DNA of 64,000 bases from contig NZ_MKVJ01000017.1 of the NCBI RefSeq assembly GCF_001898805.1, positions 102,054 to 166,053 on the forward strand, in the 5' to 3' direction. The notes beneath the pieces are model-generated. The model made no database searches, was not told where the DNA came from, and saw only the letters and a program-made list of their open reading frames with translations. The stretch comes from Leifsonia sp. 71-9. GTDB lineage: Bacteria > Actinomycetota > Actinomycetes > Actinomycetales > Microbacteriaceae. The position numbers and the translations under genes were made by a program. Positions 17,298 through 25,310 of this stretch are shown here, in pieces. The number at the start of each line of letters is the position of its first letter. The stretch's first letter is position 1.

Positions 17298-17906
17298 TCA
17301 GTTCAGCAGGCCCAGCCGGGCGGCCTTCCGCACCGCGTCGATGCGCGACGTGGCCCCGAGCTTCTCGTACATGTTCGTCGTGTGCCGCTTGACGGTGCCC
17401 TCGGCGATCGAGAGCGACGTCGCGATGTCGCGGTTGGAGTACGCCTGCGCGATCATGCGCAGCACCTCCTGCTCCCGGATGGTGAGGATGGTGCCGGTCA
17501 CCTCGGCGTCGGCGCCGGAGTCCGCCGGCTCGTCGGCGGGCGGGGTCGCGCGCTCGATCACCGCGATTAACTGCTCGCTGTCCACGGTCTTGGTCACGAA
17601 CTCCGCGGCTCCCGCACGGAGCAGCTGCCGCTCGAGCACGGCGTCGCTGTGCATCGTGAGGATGACGATCGCGGTGTCGGGATGGTGTCGCCGCAACCGC
17701 GACACCGTCTGCTCCGCCGGCACTCCGGGGATCTCGACGTCCAGCAGGAGCACCTCCGGGGCATGCTCGGAGACGAGGGTCCAGGCCTCGTCGCTCGAGC
17801 CGCCCTCCCCGACGATGCGGAACCGCCCCTCGATGAGCGCGCGGATGCCCTGGCGGAACATGCCATGGTCGTCGATCAGGACGACGGTTCGTGATTCGTC
17901 TGTCAT
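17298..17906 (-). CDS. NarL/LuxR-family response regulator
   Basis: 202 residues. Receiver domain: acidic pair IDD at 11-13, phospho-acceptor Asp56 in LLLDVEIPG, and lysine in VTKT near 110. The C-terminal LuxR helix-turn-helix spans about 140-200 (LTIREQEVLRMIAQAYSNRD, then EGTVKRHTTNMYEKL). Its ATG overlaps the kinase stop by ATGA, so kinase and regulator are made together. Third gene of the UbiA-kinase-regulator operon; DNA target unknown. Confidence 0.94.
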   Translation of the reverse strand: MTDESRTVVLIDDHGMFRQGIRALIEGRFRIVGEGGSSDEAWTLVSEHAPEVLLLDVEIPGVPAEQTVSRLRRHHPDTAIVILTMHSDAVLERQLLRAGAAEFVTKTVDSEQLIAVIERATPPADEPADSGADAEVTGTILTIREQEVLRMIAQAYSNRDIATSLSIAEGTVKRHTTNMYEKLGATSRIDAVRKAARLGLLN

Positions 17907-18946
17907 AGGGTTCCCGGGCCTCTCGGAATGGTCAGGCTGAGGGTCGTCCCGGTGCCGAGGCCCGGGACGATGTCGAGTTCGGCGCCGATGAGCTCGGCGC
18001 GCTCCTGCGCCACGATGAGCCCGAGCGCGCCCGAGCGCACCGTCTCGTGGGCGAAACCGTGGCCGTTGTCGCTCACCGCGATGGTGAGGCTGCGCCGGTC
18101 CCAGTGGGAGTGGACGCGGATCGTCTCGGCGTGGGAGTGGCGGCGCGCGTTGTGCACGGCCTCGCGGATGATGATGAACGCCTCCTCCTGCACACCCGTC
18201 GACAGCCGGTACGGCGTGCCCTCGACAGTGGTCTGGACCGGCGGCCCCGAGTCGTCGAGGTCGTCGACGTAGTCGCGCAGGGCCTCGTCGAGGCGCTTGT
18301 CGCCGACCGCGTGCCGGAGGTCGAGGGCGATCGCCCGCGTCTCGTCCAGCGCGGCGCCGAAGAGCTGGAGCCCCTCCCGGAGACGCGGGTCGGAGCCGTC
18401 GTCGATGCCGCCCAGCTCGAACCGCTGGAGGCCGGCGGCGATGCTGTGCGCCACCCGGTCGTGCAGCTCGCGCGAGATGCCGAGCCGCTCCTCGCTGTGC
18501 GCGACGGCCAGGCGCTCGAGCAGCACGTTGACGTAGCCGACGGACGCCGGGACGACCGCGGCCATGATGGACGAGTTCAGTGCGCGCGCGAGGTCCCCGA
18601 GGCTGATGTCGGCGCTGTGGTCGGCGCTGATGATGGAGAAGGCCACGTCGAAGAGCTCCGTCGCCGCGCTGAGGCTGTCGACCGGGTGGATGTTCTGCCG
18701 TGCCCGCGTCTCGCCCACCCCCGACCCGTGACGCGCCGGGGTGACGAGGCGTTCCGCGTCCGCCGGCCGTCCCAGCCGGTCGAAGGTGCGGTCGAGGATC
18801 CAGTCGACCTGGGTCGCCAGCTGCTCCTTCACCTCCGCGTCGGCCACGAGCGTGCTCTCGGCGGCGCGCAGCCGCTCGAACAAGGTCTCCAGGATGCGGT
18901 CGCGCAGCGCGACGCCGTCGTCACCGATCACCAATTGGACTCTCAA
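17903..18946 (-). CDS. soluble HisKA_3-type sensor histidine kinase
   Basis: 347 residues. HisKA_3 dimerisation motif RELHDRVAHS with phospho-acceptor His162; HATPase_c with N-box EAVHNARRH, DNGHGF and a GALGL G-box near the C-terminus. There is no membrane helix, so the sensor part (residues 1-150, mostly helical, unknown family) must detect an internal signal or a partner. I place the start at TTG because it overlaps the stop of the UbiA gene as TTGA with GGGGGG just upstream; a GTG five codons later is the alternative. Overlaps the response regulator by four bases. Confidence 0.88.
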   Translation of the reverse strand: MRVQLVIGDDGVALRDRILETLFERLRAAESTLVADAEVKEQLATQVDWILDRTFDRLGRPADAERLVTPARHGSGVGETRARQNIHPVDSLSAATELFDVAFSIISADHSADISLGDLARALNSSIMAAVVPASVGYVNVLLERLAVAHSEERLGISRELHDRVAHSIAAGLQRFELGGIDDGSDPRLREGLQLFGAALDETRAIALDLRHAVGDKRLDEALRDYVDDLDDSGPPVQTTVEGTPYRLSTGVQEEAFIIIREAVHNARRHSHAETIRVHSHWDRRSLTIAVSDNGHGFAHETVRSGALGLIVAQERAELIGAELDIVPGLGTGTTLSLTIPRGPGTL

Positions 18947-19839
18947 CCCCCCAGTGCGCCGAGCAGCGCTGCGATGTTCAGAGCGTACTGGCCGGTCATG
19001 AAGGACCGGTAGGGACGTTTCTCGTTTCCGCGGTCTCCACCGCGCGCGACGAGCACGAAGACGATGACGACCGGCCCGGCGAAACCGAGCACGAGCAGCG
19101 TGCGGAGCTGCTCGACGATCGCGCCCAGCACGAGCGCGGTGGCCGACACCAGACCGGTGCCGATGGCGACGACGGTCCGCGCGCGCTCCTCGCCGAGCAG
19201 GACGGGCAGCGTGCGGCGCCCCTCCGCGGTGTCGCCGGCGACGTCGCCGAAGTCCTTGGTGTGACCGACGACCACGATCCAGGAGGACGCCACGGTCGCG
19301 AAGGCGAACGCGGAGGCGGGCACCGTGCTCGCGACGATGTGCGCCGCCGCGAGGTACGTCAGGAACACGCCGCCCCCGGCGACCGCGAGCGCGGCGACGC
19401 CCGCCTTCTTGGCCGCCCACGGGCCCACGGAGTAGACCAGCCCCAGGCAGACGAACGCCACGACCGCGAGGGGGAACGGGTTGGGGAACAGCGTCGCCAT
19501 CAGCAGAGACAGCGACAGGAGGGCCACCGCGATCACGATCGCCGGCCGCTTGCCCAGGCGGCCGCTCGCCAGCGGGCGCGACGACCCGTTGAGGCGGTCG
19601 CCCTCGATGTCGCTGATCCCGTTGATGAGATAGACGGCCCACACGGCGAAGAGCCACGAGGTGCCCGCGGTCCACAGCATCGGCGACGACCATTCCGCAC
19701 CGGCGACCAGGAGCGTCCCGACGACGAAACGCAGCGCGAAGACGCCGATGACCACGGGTCGGCCCTCCAGGAAAGCCAGCCCCACCTGCGCCGCGCACTC
19801 CGCAAGTGCGCCCCGGCGTGGCTGGACCACACTGCTCAT
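18943..19839 (-). CDS. UbiA-family prenyltransferase
   Basis: Polytopic membrane enzyme of 298 residues that should transfer an isoprenyl chain to an acceptor. Both Asp-rich motifs are present: NGISDIEGD at 73-81 and KDFGDVAGD at 195-203, each followed by typical basic residues (NGSSRPLASGR; TAEGRRT). About eight to nine helices. It is the first gene of an operon with a histidine kinase and response regulator, coupled to the kinase by a TTGA overlap. Acceptor unknown: quinone, carotenoid or lipid precursors are all possible. Confidence 0.9.
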   Translation of the reverse strand: MSSVVQPRRGALAECAAQVGLAFLEGRPVVIGVFALRFVVGTLLVAGAEWSSPMLWTAGTSWLFAVWAVYLINGISDIEGDRLNGSSRPLASGRLGKRPAIVIAVALLSLSLLMATLFPNPFPLAVVAFVCLGLVYSVGPWAAKKAGVAALAVAGGGVFLTYLAAAHIVASTVPASAFAFATVASSWIVVVGHTKDFGDVAGDTAEGRRTLPVLLGEERARTVVAIGTGLVSATALVLGAIVEQLRTLLVLGFAGPVVIVFVLVARGGDRGNEKRPYRSFMTGQYALNIAALLGALGG

Positions 19840-19905
19840 GGGCTCATTGTCGAGCCCTCCTCACCATTGCGGGCGGCGTGGCGGGTACAACGAAAGTCAC
19901 ATCTT

Positions 19906-20688
19906 TCAGGCCGGGACTGGTCCTCCGACCACGAAGAGTCTCCGGAACCCGAACACGGTCGCGCCGTGCTCGGCCGGGTAGGCGGCGCGGAGGCGCGGTC
20001 GCAGCTCGTCGATGAACGCGTCCGCGCTCGCTCCCAGGGCGGCGGCGTAGGGGCGCAGTCGCGTGCCGCGCATCCACTGCAGCACCGCGTCGTCGCCGGT
20101 GAGCACGTGCTGGTAGGTGGTCTCCCATCCCTCGACCCGGTGGCCGGATTCGAGGAAGACGTCGAGGTAGTCGCGCATGCCGCCGACCCGCGCGATCACG
20201 CCGTCGACGCCCTCCAGGGCCGCCGCCCAGCGCGGCTCGGCGGCGAGCTGACGCAGCAGCACCTGGGAAGGGGAGTCCTCATTGCCCGGGATCTGCACCG
20301 CCACCGTCGCTGCGGGGTGCAGCCGGGGGAGCCACGACCGCAGCAGCTCGCGGTGGCCGGGCACCCACTGCAGGGCGGCATTGCTCACCACGAGGTCGAC
20401 GTCGGCGGTGGGCTCCCACTCCTGGATCGCCTGCTGCCGGAACCGGAGGTTCGCCCGGTCCGACGCGACCGCCTCCGCTGCGGCGAGCATCTCGGCCGAC
20501 GAATCGATGCCGAGCACCTCGGCCTCGGGCCACTGGTCCGCCAGCGTCGCCGTGAGCTCCCCGGTGCCGCAGCCGAGGTCGACGACCCGCGCGGGGCTCA
20601 GCCCGTCGAGCCGGCTCGTGAGATCGAGGAACGGGCGCGCCCGCTCGTCCGCGAACGTGCCGTACACTCCCGGGTCCCAGCGCACCAT
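19906..20688 (-). CDS. tam: trans-aconitate 2-methyltransferase (Tam-like)
   Basis: SAM-dependent methyltransferase of 260 residues, the usual Tam length. The N-terminal block MVRWDPGVYGTFADERARPF is characteristic of the family. SAM motif I is VVDLGCGTGELT (about 33-44), with LGIDSSAEML following; later VSNAALQWVPGHRELL matches Tam proteins well. The ATG has a -10 box TACGAT six bases upstream and no binding site, so it is probably leaderless. Divergent from a hydrolase gene, with a long perfect palindrome between them. Methylation of another small acid is possible. Confidence 0.88.
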   Translation of the reverse strand: MVRWDPGVYGTFADERARPFLDLTSRLDGLSPARVVDLGCGTGELTATLADQWPEAEVLGIDSSAEMLAAAEAVASDRANLRFRQQAIQEWEPTADVDLVVSNAALQWVPGHRELLRSWLPRLHPAATVAVQIPGNEDSPSQVLLRQLAAEPRWAAALEGVDGVIARVGGMRDYLDVFLESGHRVEGWETTYQHVLTGDDAVLQWMRGTRLRPYAAALGASADAFIDELRPRLRAAYPAEHGATVFGFRRLFVVGGPVPA

Positions 20689-20694
20689 ACGGGC

Positions 20695-20700
20695 ATCGTA
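20695..20700 (-). promoter_or_regulatory. -10 box TACGAT of tam (leaderless)
   Basis: Six bases separate this minus-strand hexamer from the ATG, with no ribosome binding site between them. Confidence 0.5.
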
Positions 20701-20760
20701 CGCACGGTCGTCGCCGGGACGGCCGGACCACTCCCGGAATCCCCAGGAGCGAGGGAGTCG

Positions 20761-20784
20761 AAGATGGTCCCGCGGGACCATCTT
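20761..20784. promoter_or_regulatory. perfect 24-bp palindrome, probable operator
   Basis: The 12-base arm AAGATGGTCCCG is followed at once by its exact reverse complement. It lies near the middle of the region between tam and the hydrolase gene, about 75-85 bases from each start. No T-run follows on either side, so an operator for a dimeric regulator is more likely than a terminator. The regulator is not in this window as far as I can tell. Confidence 0.6.
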
Positions 20785-20836
20785 TCCGCCGACGCCGCTG
20801 GTACCCTCGCCCGATCCGCCGCTGGGCCGGCCGCCA

Positions 20837-20842
20837 TACGTT
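20837..20842 (+). promoter_or_regulatory. -10 box TACGTT of the membrane-anchored hydrolase (leaderless)
   Basis: TACGTT followed by six bases and the ATG; no ribosome binding site is present. Confidence 0.5.
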
Positions 20843-20848
20843 GAATAC

Positions 20849-21871
20849 ATGAATTCCCGCACCGACGGATCCGGTCTCTCCTCCGCCCCGAACGATCCCC
20901 ACGACCCCGCGCCCACCCGGAAACGGCGCCGCGGGCGGACGTTCCTGAAAGTCACCGCGTTCTCGATCGGCGGCCTCGTGGCCCTCGTCGGCGTCACCCT
21001 CGCCGTCACCTCCATCTCCAACGCGGTCGCCACCTCGGCGGAGGCGAAGGAGATCGAGCCCTACGGCCGGAAGGTCGACGTCGACGGCAAGAAGATGAAC
21101 GTCGCCGTCAGCGGGCAGGGCGAGCAGACCATCGTCCTGCTGCCCGGCTTCGGCACCTCCTCGCCGGCGCTCGACTTCGGCCCGCTCACCGAGAAGCTCG
21201 ACGCGAACTACCGAACCGTCGTCGTGGAGCCGTTCGGCTACGGTCTCAGCGACCAGACCGACCGGCCGCGCACCTCCGCCAACATCGTCTCCGAGGTGCA
21301 CGACGCGCTCGGCGAGCTCGACATCCACCGCTATGCACTGATGGGCCACTCCATCGCCGGCATCTACGGCCTCGAGTACGCCAACGCCTACCCCGACGAG
21401 GTGACCGCGTTCGTCGGCATCGACAGCAGCGTGCCCACGCAGCCCGGGATGGACGACGAACTGCCGATCGGCGCCATGCAGGCCATGAAGTCGCTCGGGC
21501 TGATGCGCGTCGTCACCGACCTCGCGGGCGACCCGTACGCCGGGACCCCGTTCACGGAGGACGCGAAGAAGCAGATGACGATCCTGTCGATGCGGAACAG
21601 CCTCAGCCCGACCTACGTGAACGAGACGGAGCACTTCTCGCAGAACTTCCACGACGCGCAGCGCCTCACCTTCCCCCACGACCTGCCGGTGCTCCTGTTC
21701 GTGCAGGACGACAACACCGACGTGCAGGGCTGGATGACGCTGCACGAGGAGCAGGCCGCCAGCGTCGACCACGGCGAGGTCGTGCCGCTGAAGGGCGAGC
21801 ACTACCTGCACCACACCCTGTCGGCGGAGATCGCCCAGGGAACCCAGCGATTCCTGAACGAATCCCGCTGA
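20849..21871 (+). CDS. membrane-anchored alpha/beta hydrolase
   Basis: 340 residues. A basic cytoplasmic N-terminus (KRRRGR) is followed by one membrane helix at about 38-62, then an extracytoplasmic hydrolase domain: LLPGFGTSS oxyanion region near 95, nucleophile in GHSIAG near 167, and a C-terminal GEHYLHH supplying the His. Homologous proteins in actinobacteria and firmicutes are annotated simply as alpha/beta hydrolases. A leaderless ATG start is supported by the -10 box six bases upstream. Substrate unknown. Confidence 0.88.
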   Translation: MNSRTDGSGLSSAPNDPHDPAPTRKRRRGRTFLKVTAFSIGGLVALVGVTLAVTSISNAVATSAEAKEIEPYGRKVDVDGKKMNVAVSGQGEQTIVLLPGFGTSSPALDFGPLTEKLDANYRTVVVEPFGYGLSDQTDRPRTSANIVSEVHDALGELDIHRYALMGHSIAGIYGLEYANAYPDEVTAFVGIDSSVPTQPGMDDELPIGAMQAMKSLGLMRVVTDLAGDPYAGTPFTEDAKKQMTILSMRNSLSPTYVNETEHFSQNFHDAQRLTFPHDLPVLLFVQDDNTDVQGWMTLHEEQAASVDHGEVVPLKGEHYLHHTLSAEIAQGTQRFLNESR

Positions 21872-21913
21872 TCCGCCTGTCGGGCCTCGCACCGCGCGCT
21901 CACGCGCGGTAAC

Positions 21914-22087
21914 GTGGCCCGACGTCGGGGGGACTCGCCTATCGGGGCGACTCGTCTGGTTCGATTTCCAGAGTCCTCCACCATTCGATCCGCATTCTCC
22001 TGGTGGATCCCGCTCGTCGCGCCGGCCCTCGCCGTGATCGCGTTCGTCGTCGCCTCCGGCCTCGTCGATGGGGCCACCGCGACCTGA
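21914..22087 (+). CDS. possible small single-span membrane protein (57 residues)
   Basis: An open frame from GTG with a basic N-terminal half and a hydrophobic C-terminal half (WWIPLVAPALAVIAFVVASG). Codons in the second half have G or C at nearly every third position, as in the real genes here. There is no good ribosome binding site and the N-terminal half is less convincing, so the true start may differ or this may be a remnant. Not a family I recognise. Confidence 0.35.
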   Translation: MARRRGDSPIGATRLVRFPESSTIRSAFSWWIPLVAPALAVIAFVVASGLVDGATAT

Positions 22088-22216
22088 GAGAACCCGAACC
22101 CGCAGCGGGGTGGTTTGCCGGTGGCGCCCAGTGTGGCGCACCTAGGCTCGATCGGGTTGGGGAGGCCGGTCTGCACCGGGAGCACGCACTCACGGGGGCA
22201 ACGCGGAAGGAACGGG

Positions 22217-22996
22217 ATGGCCACGAGCGGACGAGCGCGTCATCGGATCGACGCCGGGACGACCCGGCCGGCGCGGAGACGGGCTGAGAAGCCTCCCGCG
22301 CCGAACGCCTCCGATGCCCGCCACCGCACCGGCCGTGCCGCCGCCTTCACCGCCTCCGCCGCCGCGCTCGCCCTGATCGGCGTCGTCGCGGTCGTGCCGC
22401 CGGCGGACGCGTCGACCTCCGCCACCGCGCTGGTCGACGCCTCCATGCTGGCGTCGTCGAGCTCCTCGGCGTTCGGCGGTTCCGGGGCCACGAAGTCCCA
22501 GCACCTCGCCCTCGCCCGTTTCGCCGCCTCCACCGTCAGCCGCGACACTCCCGTCGCCTCCGCGCTGGCGGGCATCGTGCAGTCCGAGGGCGGCGCGGCC
22601 GGCGATCAGGCGGCGTCGGCCATCCTGGACTCGCTCGCCGCCGGGGGAGCCCGCGCCGCGATCGTGAACGCCGCGCTGTCGTACCTCGGAACGCCGTACG
22701 TGCTGGGCGGTGCCTCGCACTCCGGGATCGACTGCTCCGGCCTGGTGATGCAGGCGTATGCCGCTGCGGGCATATCCCTCGGGCACCTCGTGCATCTGCA
22801 GGACGACGCCGGCACCGTGATCCCCGAGTCGGAGGCGAAGCCGGGTGACCTGGTCGTGTTCGACGACGAGGAGCACATCGGGATCTACCTCGGCAACGGT
22901 ACGCTGATCCATGCACCCGATGTCGGCCGGGACGTGTCGATCACCACGGTCTGGCAGGGCGTCGCGCACCACTTCACCCGCATCCTGCCCGGTTGA
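22217..22996 (+). CDS. secreted NlpC/P60 peptidoglycan endopeptidase
   Basis: Cuts D-Glu-meso-DAP type bonds in wall peptides. 259 residues: basic N-terminus, a signal/anchor helix at about 44-66 ending near ADAS, a linker, and a C-terminal NlpC/P60 domain from about 145. Catalytic Cys173 is in IDCSGLVMQAY, His220 in EEHIGIYLG, and a third polar residue, His232, in IHAPD. GGAAGG six bases before the ATG fixes the start. A -10 like TAGGCT lies about 75 bases upstream. The small membrane-protein gene 34 bases downstream may be co-transcribed. Confidence 0.92.
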   Translation: MATSGRARHRIDAGTTRPARRRAEKPPAPNASDARHRTGRAAAFTASAAALALIGVVAVVPPADASTSATALVDASMLASSSSSAFGGSGATKSQHLALARFAASTVSRDTPVASALAGIVQSEGGAAGDQAASAILDSLAAGGARAAIVNAALSYLGTPYVLGGASHSGIDCSGLVMQAYAAAGISLGHLVHLQDDAGTVIPESEAKPGDLVVFDDEEHIGIYLGNGTLIHAPDVGRDVSITTVWQGVAHHFTRILPG

Positions 22997-23030
22997 TCGC
23001 CGCGGGAGCCTCGACGCGAACGGAGGAACG

Positions 23031-23309
23031 ATGACCGTGAGAACCGCCCGAGCACTGTGGTGCATCGTCCCGTTCGCCCTCGTCGTCGCCGGGGTCGCCT
23101 TCGCGCTCGTCGGCGCGCCCGGGATCGACCACGGCCTCTCCACGACCAAAGTCCCGTCCCACACCGTGCTGACCCGCCGCGAGTGGGTCGACATCGCCAT
23201 CGGCTCCCTCTTCACGCTCATCGCCGTGTTCACCGCCATGCGCCTGCTCCGCCGTCGTCGGCCGGTGGAGGCCGCAGAGCCCGCAGAGGCGCTCGCCACC
23301 ACCAACTGA
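23031..23309 (+). CDS. small two-helix membrane protein
   Basis: 92 residues with two predicted helices (about 8-30 and 52-72) and a short loop rich in Thr/Ser between them; the C-terminus is basic then acidic and cytoplasmic. CGGAGGAACG gives a strong ribosome binding site. It follows the NlpC/P60 gene closely and a 64-bp repeat begins directly after its stop. Family not recognised. Confidence 0.75.
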   Translation: MTVRTARALWCIVPFALVVAGVAFALVGAPGIDHGLSTTKVPSHTVLTRREWVDIAIGSLFTLIAVFTAMRLLRRRRPVEAAEPAEALATTN

Positions 23310-23310
23310 C

Positions 23311-23374
23311 CGCCGAAGTTCACGATGTGGCGGCTTCGCGGCCCCGAATGAGCGCAACGTCGTGAACCTCGGCG
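23311..23374 (+). repeat. 64-bp hairpin repeat, copy 1
   Basis: Same-orientation copy of the element at 23873-23936; 59 of 64 bases agree. Its ends form an inverted repeat (CCGAAGTTCACGA near the left end against TCGTGAACCTCGG at the right, one mismatch). Lies between a membrane-protein stop and a lipoprotein promoter. Confidence 0.85.
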
Positions 23375-23384
23375 GGCGGATGGC

Positions 23385-23390
23385 TAGGAT
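23385..23390 (+). promoter_or_regulatory. -10 box TAGGAT of the lipoprotein gene (leaderless)
   Basis: Six bases separate TAGGAT from the ATG. The box begins 10 bases after the repeat ends. Confidence 0.5.
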
Positions 23391-23396
23391 CCGGGC

Positions 23397-23855
23397 ATGG
23401 AGTGCTGGGGGAGGCGCGTCGTGGCGGCTGCGCTGGCGGCCGCGCTGGCGGCGCCGCTCGCGCTGGTGCTCGCCGGTTGCGGTTCGGCGGTGCGGTTCGG
23501 GCCGCCTCCCTGCCTGCCCGCCCCGCTCCAGGTGACCCCGTCCGCTCCGGCGCGGGGAGGCGCCATCACCGTGTCGAGTCCGCCCGCGAGTTGCGACCTC
23601 GGCTACTCCGACGGACACAGCTACTCCGTCATCCTGGCGGCGGCGGCCGCCATCGAGGGCACTCCCGGTCCGCGCACAGAGCCCGTGGAGGCGGAGGTCG
23701 CCGCCGACGGTTCGTTCAGCATCCCCGTCGCGATACCGGCCGACTTCCCGCGCGGGGATGCTGTCGTCATCGTGACGGGGAGTCCGTACGACGAGTGCGG
23801 GACGGACGGCACCGGATCCTGCGCCGGCTACGCCGCCACCCTCTCCCTCCGCTGA
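23397..23855 (+). CDS. small lipoprotein of unknown function
   Basis: 152 residues. Signal peptide with two arginines, long Ala/Leu core and lipobox LAGC (Cys at about 28). The mature part is about 125 residues with paired cysteines (PCLP, SCDLG; ECGTDGTGSC) and resembles a small beta-sandwich. The gene is bracketed by two near-identical 64-bp repeats, which could mean that it moved as a unit or that the repeats act as terminators. No family recognised. Confidence 0.8.
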   Translation: MECWGRRVVAAALAAALAAPLALVLAGCGSAVRFGPPPCLPAPLQVTPSAPARGGAITVSSPPASCDLGYSDGHSYSVILAAAAAIEGTPGPRTEPVEAEVAADGSFSIPVAIPADFPRGDAVVIVTGSPYDECGTDGTGSCAGYAATLSLR

Positions 23856-23872
23856 CCGGGAGCTGACCCGGG

Positions 23873-23936
23873 CGCCGAAGTTCACGGCGTGGCGGCTGCG
23901 CGGCCCCGAATGAGCGCAACGACGTGCACCTCGGCG
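23873..23936 (+). repeat. 64-bp hairpin repeat, copy 2
   Basis: Second copy, beginning 17 bases after the lipoprotein stop. Five substitutions relative to copy 1; the outer inverted arms are less well matched here because of a GTGCACC change in the right arm. Confidence 0.85.
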
Positions 23937-24042
23937 CGAGTCAACCGCCTCGGCCGCGGAATGGCGCGGTGGTACGGTCGTGGTCCGGAGTCCGCGCGGG
24001 AGGGCGCCGGGTGACCGAGCACCCGCGCTGAGAGCAGGGGAC

Positions 24043-25173
24043 ATGAAGCGCAGAAGCGATCCGGACGTGGTGGCGGCATCGGCCACCCCCAGCCGCGCGG
24101 CCGGCCGGGGAGCGCTGACCCGCATCCACCCCTTCACCTTCGGGCTGGTCGGCGCGCTCGGTGTGCTGGTGGCCCTGCTGATCGGCGGGGTCGTCGGGCA
24201 GCTCTCGACGGTGCTCGTCTACATCGGTCTCGCGCTGTTCCTGGCGCTCGGCCTCGACCCGATCGTCTCGTTCATCGAGCGCAAGCTCCCGCGCGGCGCC
24301 GCGGTGAGCATCGTCGTCGCCGTCGTGATCCTGGTGTTCGCGGGGATCATCCTCGCGATCATCCCGGTGCTCGTGCAGCAGATCTCGCACCTCGTCGAGA
24401 CGCTCCCGACCACCATCGACAACGTCACGAAGAGCGGCTGGTACAAGGACGTCACGAACCAGTACGGCGACAGCATCCAGCAGGGCATCGACGGCGTCCT
24501 CAACTTCTTCAAGGACCCGGGCAACCTCGCCACCATCGGCGGCGGCCTGATCGCCGTCGGCGCGGGCATCGCGGGCGGCTTGACCGGCGTGACGATCGTG
24601 CTCATCCTCACCCTTTACTTCATGGCGTCGCTGCGCTCGATCAAGCGGATCGCCGCCCGGTTCGTTCCCGAATACCGCCGCGAGGGGTTCTCCGAGCTCG
24701 TCGACGACGTCTCCGGCGCCGTCGGTCGCTACGTGATCGGGCAGGCGAGCCTGGCGCTGATCAACGGCATCCTGAGCCTGATCTTCCTCCTCATCATCGG
24801 CGCCCCGATGCCGGCCCTGCTCGCGCTCATCGCCTTCCTCGGATCGCTGATCCCGCTGGTCGGAACACTGATCGGCGCGATCGTGAACTCGCTGATCTGC
24901 CTGCTGGCGTCGCCCTTGACCGCGATCGTGGCGTTCATCTACTACCTGGTCTACATGCAGGTGGAGGCCTACGTCATCAGCCCGCGCATCATGAACAAGG
25001 CCGTGGCCGTGCCGGGCGCGATCGTCGTCATCGCGGCGGTCGGCGGCGGCACGATCGGCGGCATCCTCGGGGCGCTCGTCGCCATCCCGGTCGCGGCCAG
25101 CGCGATCATCATCATCCAGAAGGTCGTGTTCCCCGCTCAGGACCGCAAGGTGGTGCCCCCGATCGAGGCGTGA
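24043..25173 (+). CDS. AI-2E family transporter (YdiK/TqsA-like)
   Basis: 376-residue polytopic membrane protein. The family layout is present: two N-terminal helix pairs, a long soluble loop at about 115-165, then a C-terminal bundle with LIGAPMPALLALIAFLGSLIPLVG and a late YVISPRIMNKAVAV element. Start ATG follows GCAGGGG. Members export small molecules or act as Na+/H+ antiporters; the autoinducer role is proven for few. A strong terminator follows 39 bases after the stop. Confidence 0.9.
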   Translation: MKRRSDPDVVAASATPSRAAGRGALTRIHPFTFGLVGALGVLVALLIGGVVGQLSTVLVYIGLALFLALGLDPIVSFIERKLPRGAAVSIVVAVVILVFAGIILAIIPVLVQQISHLVETLPTTIDNVTKSGWYKDVTNQYGDSIQQGIDGVLNFFKDPGNLATIGGGLIAVGAGIAGGLTGVTIVLILTLYFMASLRSIKRIAARFVPEYRREGFSELVDDVSGAVGRYVIGQASLALINGILSLIFLLIIGAPMPALLALIAFLGSLIPLVGTLIGAIVNSLICLLASPLTAIVAFIYYLVYMQVEAYVISPRIMNKAVAVPGAIVVIAAVGGGTIGGILGALVAIPVAASAIIIIQKVVFPAQDRKVVPPIEA

Positions 25174-25212
25174 CGCACGACGCGTGACGTGCGCGCGAGG
25201 CATCGCGAGCAG

Positions 25213-25242
25213 GAAGGGCCCAGGAGCGATCCTGGGCCCTTC
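25213..25242 (+). terminator. terminator of the AI-2E transporter gene
   Basis: A perfect 13-bp stem (GAAGGGCCCAGGA and its complement) with the stable tetraloop GCGA, followed by TCTCGTCC. Very strong hairpin, weak U-tract. Confidence 0.85.
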
Positions 25243-25252
25243 TCTCGTCCGA

Positions 25253-25269
25253 TTTGCCGGTTCGGCAAA
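25253..25269. promoter_or_regulatory. candidate operator upstream of the GntR/FCD gene
   Basis: Perfect inverted repeat TTTGCCG, GTT, CGGCAAA, followed nine bases later by a smaller one TGTC-C-GACA. Both lie just upstream of the leaderless promoter of the GntR-transporter operon, consistent with autoregulation. Confidence 0.5.
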
Positions 25270-25297
25270 CTTTGTCCGACATTTGGCCATTTGCTGC

Positions 25298-25303
25298 TAG
25301 CGT
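25298..25303 (+). promoter_or_regulatory. -10 box TAGCGT of the GntR/FCD gene (leaderless)
   Basis: Seven bases lie between TAGCGT and the ATG; no ribosome binding site. Confidence 0.55.
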
Positions 25304-25310
25304 GGCCGTC

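Noticed and set aside
23311..23936. Insertion sequence or composite transposon around the lipoprotein gene
   Set aside because: No transposase and no target-site duplication seen; the repeats are direct and only 64 bp.
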